A stretch of DNA of 6,672 bases from Nocardioides_C sp035457605 (GTDB lineage Bacteria; Actinomycetota; Actinomycetes; Propionibacteriales; Nocardioidaceae). Shown in pieces: positions 1 to 4,092 of this stretch (within the stretch, counting starts at the first letter, position 1; every line of letters starts with the position of its first letter). The DNA lies in contig DATIBI010000220.1 of NCBI GenBank assembly GCA_035457605.1, positions 1 through 6,672 of the forward strand. Reading direction: 5' to 3'. The translations under genes were made by a program, and so were the position numbers. The notes below the pieces were generated by a model. It did not search any database and was not told where the DNA came from. It was given only the letters and a program-made list of their open reading frames with translations.

Positions 1-108
1 GCAGACCCCGGAGATCCACCGGTCGTCCCGGCTGCGCACCAGGCGCTTGGGCTGCGCCAGCGGGCCCGGGGCGGGCTCGGGGGCGGGGTAGGGGTTGTTC
101 GTGGTCAT
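1..108 (-). CDS. PspC-domain protein, N-terminal 36 residues only
   Basis: This is the start of a minus-strand gene cut by the left edge of the window. The 36 visible residues are a Pro/Ala-rich cytoplasmic tail (MTTNNPYPAPEPAPGPLAQ) followed by KRLVRSRDDRWISGVC. That second stretch matches the opening of a PspC domain, whose usual form is L.RS..DR.i.GVCgGlA; the membrane helix should follow outside the window. PspC proteins are small inner-membrane proteins of the phage-shock/envelope-stress response. The ATG at 108 is preceded by AAGGAG (minus strand, 121-116) with a 7-nt spacer, a strong ribosome site. The start overlaps the stop of the upstream gene as ATGA, so it is the third coupled gene of the leftward operon. 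Full length and any further domains cannot be judged. Confidence 0.8.
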   Translation of the reverse strand, partial: MTTNNPYPAPEPAPGPLAQPKRLVRSRDDRWISGVC

Positions 109-374
109 CGGTCGTCTCCTTCGAGGTCGTAGGGGGAGTAGGGGTCGGTGTGGTCGGCGCCGTCGGCGGCGCCGTTGCCGTCTCGCCCGGTGAGGCCCTT
201 GGCGGCCGCGGCCACCAGGCCGACCACGCCGGCGACGACGAGCGTCATCGGGAACAGCCAGCGGACGCTGTCGAGGTCGACGACTCCGGCTTCGCGCAGG
301 GCCCAGGAGCCCGCCAGGCCGAGGAAGATCAGCCCCATGACGAGGTAGCTGACGTTGAGCGGATGGGTCTTCAT
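105..374 (-). CDS. Small LiaI/LiaF-TM-like two-helix membrane protein (89 aa)
   Basis: An 89-residue protein with two hydrophobic helices, roughly residues 8-26 and 38-58, separated by a short charged loop (LREAGVVDLDSVRW). The second helix begins with the W-L-F-P pattern. This layout (G-rich helix, D-containing turn, W..P, then a G-rich helix) resembles the LiaI/LiaF-type membrane domain (DUF5668-like). The C-terminal 30 residues are acidic and hydrophilic and probably cytoplasmic. The ATG at 374 overlaps the stop of the PspC-toastrack gene (ATGA), with GAGG 5 nt upstream. The stop in turn overlaps the start of the next PspC gene. The position between two PspC genes suggests an accessory membrane partner of the envelope-stress complex. 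The family assignment rests on pattern resemblance; expression as a coupled gene is much surer than the function. Confidence 0.85.
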   Translation of the reverse strand: MKTHPLNVSYLVMGLIFLGLAGSWALREAGVVDLDSVRWLFPMTLVVAGVVGLVAAAAKGLTGRDGNGAADGADHTDPYSPYDLEGDDR

Positions 375-1558
375 GACTGCCTCACTTCGATGCTGCCGAC
401 CACGAGGTCGAGGTTGAGGTCGATCTCGGGGGCGTCGATGCCGCCGTCGATCTGCCGTTCGGTGTGGACGTCCAGGCCTCCGGACACCCGGCCGGCAACG
501 TCGGCCTCGCCGGCGGCGGCGATGTCGGCGTCCACGTTGACGTCGACGCCCTCGGGCACGATGACGACGAGCTCGCCGGCGTTGGCCTCGACGTCGATGG
601 TCTTCTGGTCGAGGGCCTCGACGTCGCGGATCTCGGACAGGTCCAGCCGGAGGGTCCCGGCCGGGATGAAGTACCGGTCCCGGACCTCCGCGGCCGTGGC
701 CGGGGTCACCTGCCTTACGCGCTCCCCGTCGAAGCGCGGGTTGGTCGCGGACGCGGCGACCATCGCCAGCGCGGCAACCACACCGAGGAAGATCAGGCCG
801 CCGGCCCGGCCGAACCACGCGCCGACGACGAGCATCGTGCCGATCACGGCGAGGGCGAGGGCCGGGTAGGCGCCGTCGGGCACCGAGACGCCGTAGACGT
901 CGAAGATGCCGAGCGTCCCGACGGCGATGGCGACCAGCGCCAGCGTCACCCAGAACAGCTTGGGGCCGCGGTCCGGCCTGGGCACGGGCGCCTGGTAGGT
1001 CGGCTGTGCGGGCGGTGCCCACGCCGGTGGCGCGCCGTACGGCGTCGTCGGCTCGGAGTCCGCCGGCGGGTACGTCGCGACGGCGCCGGTGTCACCGGGC
1101 GAGGCCGGGGACTGCTCCGGCGGTGGCGGGGGAGGGGTCTGGTTGCTCATGGGTTGCTCCCGGAAGACGAGGTAGAGGAGGACGGCGACCCCGATCAGGA
1201 CCAGGGGCCACGGGAACCCGAAGCCACCCCAGCTGTCCCCGATGAGGAGGAGGGCCGCGAGCGCGCCGACGGCGATCAGCAGCGCGTTGCGGGTGCTCGC
1301 GCTCGTGGCGATCGCGGCGTGGTCCTTGCCTTCCTCGGGGACCAGCAGCCAGGCCGCGCCGTACAGCAGGAACCCGGCGCCGCCGAAGAAGCACAGGACC
1401 ACGAACGCCACGCGGAGGATGGTGGGGTCGATGTTGAGGTGCCTGCCGAGGCCGCCCGCGACACCGGCGATCTTGCGGTCGGTGACGCTGCGGCGCAGCT
1501 GGCTGTAGTCGCGCAGATGCTCGGTGTTGACCCGGTTCTGCTGGGGCGTCTCTGTCAT
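371..1558 (-). CDS. PspC-domain membrane protein with LiaF-like C-terminal toastrack region (395 aa)
   Basis: Probable envelope-stress sensor or modulator in the cytoplasmic membrane. Residues 21-77 form a PspC domain: LRRSVTDRKIAGVAGGLGRH, then an LNIDPTILRV turn, a helix and a closing LLVPEEG. A further hydrophobic pair follows (about 92-132, containing GFPWPLVLIGVAVLL, LiaF-membrane-like). Next come a Pro-rich linker (138-198) and two or three helices (about 200-220, 230-248, 252-271). The soluble tail (275-395) is rich in short beta-type repeats with alternating D/V and ends LVVGSIEVRQS, typical of the LiaF/DUF2154 'toastrack' fold. I chose the ATG at 1558 because AGGA lies 7 nt upstream; the in-frame ATG at 1594 has no such site and falls in a palindrome. 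First gene of the leftward operon, coupled by ATGA to the next gene and divergent from the PspC kinase. An internal ATG at 1150 could give a second, shorter product. Confidence 0.9.
   Translation of the reverse strand: MTETPQQNRVNTEHLRDYSQLRRSVTDRKIAGVAGGLGRHLNIDPTILRVAFVVLCFFGGAGFLLYGAAWLLVPEEGKDHAAIATSASTRNALLIAVGALAALLLIGDSWGGFGFPWPLVLIGVAVLLYLVFREQPMSNQTPPPPPPEQSPASPGDTGAVATYPPADSEPTTPYGAPPAWAPPAQPTYQAPVPRPDRGPKLFWVTLALVAIAVGTLGIFDVYGVSVPDGAYPALALAVIGTMLVVGAWFGRAGGLIFLGVVAALAMVAASATNPRFDGERVRQVTPATAAEVRDRYFIPAGTLRLDLSEIRDVEALDQKTIDVEANAGELVVIVPEGVDVNVDADIAAAGEADVAGRVSGGLDVHTERQIDGGIDAPEIDLNLDLVVGSIEVRQS
1148..1161 (-). promoter_or_regulatory. Possible internal ribosome site and start inside the PspC-toastrack gene
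   Basis: On the minus strand, GGGAG (1161-1157) stands 6 nt before an in-frame ATG at 1150-1148. The ATG opens MSNQTPPPPPP, which reads like the natural N-terminus of a separate actinobacterial membrane protein. Translation from here would give a 259-residue product containing the Pro-rich linker, the later helices and the toastrack tail, without the PspC domain. The octamer GAGCAACC occurs twice, 11 bp apart, on either side of the ATG. Internal initiation is an inference from spacing and sequence. Confidence 0.4.
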
Positions 1559-1592
1559 ACCTCGATCCTGGGTCCTGGCTCGCGTGCGCACC

Positions 1593-1610
1593 ATCGGGGG
1601 AACCCCTGAT
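1593..1610. promoter_or_regulatory. 18-bp near-perfect palindrome, candidate operator
   Basis: ATCGGGGGAACCCCTGAT reads as ATC-G-GGGG-AA-CCCC-T-GAT. Seven of eight arm positions are exact complements around a central AA, and the eighth is a G/T pair. It lies 35-52 bp upstream of the PspC-toastrack start and 92-109 bp upstream of the kinase start, a usual place for a dimeric regulator such as the NarL-type protein encoded next door. Which protein binds it is inference. In a GC-rich genome runs of G and C are common, but the outer ATC/GAT arms make chance less likely. Confidence 0.5.
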
Positions 1611-1636
1611 TCCTGGCGGCTCCGGGGGCCTGCGGC

Positions 1637-1679
1637 TCAGGGTCACGTCAGGGTCGTAACTCATGGTCGGTCCTGACCG
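1637..1679. promoter_or_regulatory. Cluster of GGTC half-sites: direct repeat plus short palindrome
   Basis: TCAGGGTC occurs at 1637-1644 and again at 1648-1655, exactly 11 bp apart (about one helical turn), and a one-mismatch copy, TCATGGTC, sits at 1661-1668. The last copy runs into CGGTC-CT-GACCG (1668-1679), a perfect inverted repeat with a 2-bp centre. Four GGTC cores on the same face or nearby, 23-65 bp upstream of the kinase start, look like a regulator landing site for autoregulation. The binding protein is not known from the sequence. Confidence 0.4.
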
Positions 1680-1701
1680 CGTGTGTGACGATTGAGCCGC
1701 G

Positions 1702-2988
1702 ATGAACATCGATGCCCCGCACGTGAGCGCTCCGCGCCGAGCCACCCGCAGCACCGAGGACCGGTTGCTCGGTGGCGTCGCCGCGGGCCTGGCCGAGCAC
1801 CTCGGTGTCGACGTGCTGCTGGTGCGCGGGGCGTTCGTGCTGGCCTCCGTGTTCGGGGGCTTCGGGCTGGCGCTCTATGCGGGCCTGTGGATGATCCTGC
1901 CGTCCGACGCCCGGTTCGCCGAGCAGGCGCCGGGCCTCGAGGCGGCCACCAGGCAGGGCAAGCGGCCGCGGCGGACGCGGAAGCTCGAGGACGTCGGCCC
2001 GCTCGTCGCGCTGGCCGCGGTGGCGCTCGGCGTCGTGATCCTCGTCCAGGTCGTCCTCGGCGGGTCGTTCGTGTTCTGGCCGCTGATGCTCGGCGTGCTC
2101 GGGCTGGCCGTGCTCTGGCGCCAGGCCGACGAGGCCCAGCGGGAGCGGTGGGCCGACGCCACCGGACGGATCGACCCGGTCCGCGCGGTGCTCGGGGCCG
2201 GTGGACCGGCCTCGTGGGCGCGGCTGACCATCGGCGTCGGGCTGCTGGTCTCGGCGCTGGTGCTGTTCGCGGCGCAGACCGGGGGCCGCGGCGTGGCGCG
2301 GGACGTGCTCGTCGCCGGCGCGCTCGGCGTCGCCGGCCTGGCCCTCACGGTCGGGCCGTGGCTGTTCCGGCTGGCGGGCGACCTCTCGGAGGAGCGCGCG
2401 GAGCGGGTACGCTCGCAGGAGCGGGCCGACGTCGCCGCGCACCTGCACGACTCGGTGCTGCAGACGCTGGCGCTGATCCAGAAGCACGCCGACGACGGGC
2501 GGACCGTGGCCCGGCTGGCCCGGGCCCAGGAGCGCGACCTGCGGGCCTGGCTCTACGCCGACGAGACGCCGCACGAGACCACGGTGGCCGGGGCGCTGCG
2601 CGTGGCGGCCGCCGACGTCGAGGACGGGCACGGGGTCCCGGTCGAGGTGGTCACCGTCGGCGACGCAGACTTCACCGAGCAGGCCCGGCCGCTGGTGCTG
2701 GCGGCGCGGGAGGCGATGGTGAACGCGGCCAAGCACTCCGGCGCCGACAAGGTCGACGTCTACGCCGAGTTCGCCGCCGGCCTCGCCGAGGTGTTCGTGC
2801 GGGACCGGGGCGTGGGCTTCGACCAGGAGGCCGTCGCCGCCGACCGGCTCGGGGTGCGCAACTCGATCACCGACCGGATGCAGCGGCACGGTGGGAACGC
2901 CACGATCCGGACCTCGCCCGGGCAGGGGACCGAGGTCCGGCTCAGCATGCCGCTGAGGATGTCCACGACCAAGGAGGAGAACGCATGA
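1702..2988 (+). CDS. PspC-domain sensor histidine kinase, LiaS/NarX-like (428 aa)
   Basis: Membrane histidine kinase that should phosphorylate the response regulator encoded immediately downstream. Residues 13-67 are a PspC domain (RSTEDRLLGGVAAGLAEHLG, then a helix ending LWMILPSD). Further membrane helices follow at about 100-120, 122-138, 173-191 and 202-222. There is no sizeable extracellular sensor domain, so sensing probably occurs within the membrane or through other PspC partners. The HisKA_3 helix begins near 236 with VAAHLHDSVLQTLALIQ; H249 followed by D250 is the likely phospho-acceptor. The ATPase domain shows an N-box (E337, N341, H345), G1 DRGVGFD (368-374), RLGVRNS around G384, and GQGT (407-410). 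All catalytic motifs are present, so it should be active. An in-frame TGA at 1693 rules out a longer start. The stop overlaps the regulator start (ATGA). PspC fused to such kinases is a known actinobacterial arrangement. Confidence 0.95.
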   Translation: MNIDAPHVSAPRRATRSTEDRLLGGVAAGLAEHLGVDVLLVRGAFVLASVFGGFGLALYAGLWMILPSDARFAEQAPGLEAATRQGKRPRRTRKLEDVGPLVALAAVALGVVILVQVVLGGSFVFWPLMLGVLGLAVLWRQADEAQRERWADATGRIDPVRAVLGAGGPASWARLTIGVGLLVSALVLFAAQTGGRGVARDVLVAGALGVAGLALTVGPWLFRLAGDLSEERAERVRSQERADVAAHLHDSVLQTLALIQKHADDGRTVARLARAQERDLRAWLYADETPHETTVAGALRVAAADVEDGHGVPVEVVTVGDADFTEQARPLVLAAREAMVNAAKHSGADKVDVYAEFAAGLAEVFVRDRGVGFDQEAVAADRLGVRNSITDRMQRHGGNATIRTSPGQGTEVRLSMPLRMSTTKEENA

Positions 2989-3632
2989 CCGGGACCCGCC
3001 GGACGGTGGTGATCGTCGATGACCACGCCATGTTCCGCGCCGGCGTGCGCGCCGAGCTGGCCGACGCCGTGGAGGTGCTCGGTGAGGCCGCGGACGTCGA
3101 CCAGGCCGTCGCCGCCGTGGCCGGGCTCCGGCCCGAGGTCGTGCTGCTCGACGTGCACCTGCCGGGCGGCGGCGGCGTGGAGGTGATGCGCCGGCTGGCG
3201 AACAAGGTGCCCGAGACCCGGTTCCTTGCGCTCAGCGTCTCCGACGCCGCCGAGGACGTGATCGGCACGATCCGCGGCGGCGCCCGGGGCTACGTCACCA
3301 AGACCATCACCGGACCCGAGCTCGTCGACGCCATCGAGCGGGTCGCGGACGGCGACGCGGTGTTCTCCCCGCGGCTGGCCGGGTTCGTGCTGGACGCGTT
3401 CGCCGGGTCGATCGCGGTCGCCCAGGTCGACGAGGACCTCGACCGGCTCACCGAGCGGGAGCGGGAGGTGATGCGGCTGATCGCCCGCGGCTACGCCTAC
3501 AAGGAGGTCGCCGGTGAGCTGTTCATCTCGGTCAAGACCGTGGAGACGCACGTGTCCAGCGTGCTGCGCAAGCTGCAGCTCTCCTCCCGGCACGAGCTGA
3601 CCCGGTGGGCGTCCGACCGCCGCCTGCTGTGA
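2985..3632 (+). CDS. NarL/LuxR-family response regulator, LiaR-like (215 aa)
   Basis: Two-component transcription regulator paired with the PspC kinase. The receiver domain (about 7-122) has all the expected residues: acidic pair D12-D13, phospho-acceptor D56 in VVLLDVHLP, switch S84 in LALSVSD and K106 in GYVTKT. The C-terminal LuxR-type helix-turn-helix (about 152-210) shows LTEREREVMRLIARG, then KEVAGELFISVKTVETHVSSVL with the recognition helix near 182-196. The ATG at 2985 overlaps the kinase stop as ATGA, and AAGGAGG (2971-2977) lies 7 nt upstream, so kinase and regulator are translated together. Length is normal for the family and no key residue is missing. The likely targets are the divergent PspC operon and its own promoter, judged from the arrangement; this is inference. 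Confidence 0.95.
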   Translation: MTGTRRTVVIVDDHAMFRAGVRAELADAVEVLGEAADVDQAVAAVAGLRPEVVLLDVHLPGGGGVEVMRRLANKVPETRFLALSVSDAAEDVIGTIRGGARGYVTKTITGPELVDAIERVADGDAVFSPRLAGFVLDAFAGSIAVAQVDEDLDRLTEREREVMRLIARGYAYKEVAGELFISVKTVETHVSSVLRKLQLSSRHELTRWASDRRLL

Positions 3633-3670
3633 GGCAGGAGGGGTACGTCGGACCGCTTGCGACTATCGCC

Positions 3671-3676
3671 TAGATT
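3671..3676 (+). promoter_or_regulatory. -10 box TAGATT, predicted leaderless promoter
   Basis: TAGATT fits the actinobacterial TANNNT -10 pattern and ends 6 nt before the ATG at 3683, so transcription would begin at or next to the A of the start codon. No Shine-Dalgarno sequence precedes that ATG, which agrees with a leaderless message. No clear -35 is visible at the usual spacing. The box is embedded in small symmetries: GCGA-CTA-TCGC at 3659-3669, and GCGAC (3659-3663) with GTCGC (3677-3681) flanking the box. Confidence 0.5.
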
Positions 3677-3682
3677 GTCGCC

Positions 3683-4027
3683 ATGGACCTGCTGCGCGAC
3701 ATCCTCGTCTTCCTCCACTTCATCGGGCTCGCCTCGCTGTTCGGCGGGTTGTTCGTGCAGATCAAGGCCGACCCGCGGGTGGTCAACAACGCGATGTTCC
3801 ACGGCATCCTCACCCAGCTGGTCACCGGGATCGCGCTGGTCGGGCTGCTCGAGGCCGAGCCGGAGCCGGTGAACCACGCCAAGGTCGGCGTGAAGCTCGT
3901 CGTGGCCCTGGTCATCGGGGTCCTGGTGCTCGTGAACCGCAAGAAGCCGTCGATCCCGAACGGCCTGTTCATGGGCCTGCTCGGCCTCACCACGCTCAAC
4001 ATCGCGGTAGCCGTGTTCTGGAGCTGA
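3683..4027 (+). CDS. Four-helix membrane protein of unknown function (114 aa)
   Basis: A small integral membrane protein with helices at about 5-26, 38-56, 68-86 and 93-112, joined by short polar loops (QIKADPR, EAEPEPVNH, NRKKPSIPN). Histidines stand at the membrane in helix 1 (H12 in FLHFIG), at the start of helix 2 (H40) and just before helix 3 (H65). The FLHFIG..SLFGG and NHAKVGVKL patterns recall CopD-like/DUF2269-type membrane proteins, some of which bind haem or copper, but the match is by eye and weak. Positive residues in the NRKK loop suggest that side is cytoplasmic. The gene lies 50 bp after the response regulator with its own likely promoter, and 65 bp before pcrA. I infer it is not part of the stress module, and its function is unknown. 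Confidence 0.85.
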   Translation: MDLLRDILVFLHFIGLASLFGGLFVQIKADPRVVNNAMFHGILTQLVTGIALVGLLEAEPEPVNHAKVGVKLVVALVIGVLVLVNRKKPSIPNGLFMGLLGLTTLNIAVAVFWS

Positions 4028-4047
4028 GGCGGTCCCGGTCCCGCCTC
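4026..4047 (+). terminator. GC-rich hairpin after the small membrane gene, possible terminator
   Basis: GAGGCGG (4026-4032) pairs perfectly with CCGCCTC (4041-4047) across an 8-nt loop. The stop codon of the preceding gene runs into the first arm. No U-run follows, so it is not a classical intrinsic terminator, although actinobacteria often use hairpins with poor U-tracts. It would separate the membrane gene from pcrA. Confidence 0.4.
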
Positions 4048-4077
4048 CCAGGGGCCGGTGACGTCGGTCCGGGCACG

Positions 4078-4083
4078 TAGGGT
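4078..4083 (+). promoter_or_regulatory. Possible -10 box TAGGGT upstream of pcrA
   Basis: TAGGGT fits TANNNT and ends 9 nt before the helicase ATG at 4093, predicting a very short leader. It overlaps the start of the G-rich stretch GGGAGGG (4084-4090), which could instead serve as a ribosome site, though its spacing to the ATG is tight. No -35 at 16-18 bp is convincing. Promoter and ribosome-site readings are both possible. Confidence 0.35.
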
Positions 4084-4092
4084 GGGAGGGAC

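Larger units (their letters stand above)
1559..1701. promoter_or_regulatory. Divergent promoter region of the PspC/two-component module
   Basis: This 143-bp gap lies between the ATG of the leftward PspC-toastrack gene (1558) and the ATG of the rightward kinase (1702), so it must carry, or be overlapped by, the promoters of both arms. I found no convincing -35/-10 pair in either direction. The kinase start has an in-frame TGA at 1693-1695 directly upstream, which fixes ATG 1702 as the earliest possible start, and it has only a weak GAG as ribosome site. Two symmetrical or repeated elements (1593-1610 and 1637-1679) are annotated separately as candidate operators. Confidence 0.7.

Noticed and set aside
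375..1022. Minus-strand open frame that reads into the 89-residue gene from far upstream
   Set aside because: The upstream part is Arg/Pro/Gly-rich, out-of-frame sequence overlapping the PspC-toastrack gene. Only the part from the ATG at 374 looks like a protein, and it has its own ribosome site.
1559..1594. Longer start (ATG at 1594) for the PspC-toastrack protein
   Set aside because: No ribosome site lies before it, it falls inside the palindrome at 1593-1610, and the added residues (MVRTRARTQDRG) are not typical of the family. ATG 1558 has AGGA at 7 nt.
464..1609. Long plus-strand open frame (381 codons) opposite the PspC-toastrack gene
   Set aside because: Its translation is a low-complexity run of Asp, Gly, Arg and Val with no domain, as expected for the antisense of a GC-rich gene. 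The minus-strand protein has recognisable PspC and toastrack regions.
1599..1625. GGAAC as an ECF sigma -35 element
   Set aside because: No matching GTT or CGTC -10 element lies 16-18 bp downstream, and the GGAAC is explained by the centre of the palindrome.
1092..1665. Minus-strand frame beginning MSYDPDVTLS in the divergent gap, as a small upstream gene
   Set aside because: It runs out of frame into the PspC-toastrack gene and becomes Arg/Pro-rich. It has no good ribosome site and no recognisable content.
1648..2889. 413-codon minus-strand open frame across the kinase gene
   Set aside because: It is a His/Arg/Gly/Pro-rich shadow frame; the plus strand carries a complete kinase with all catalytic motifs.
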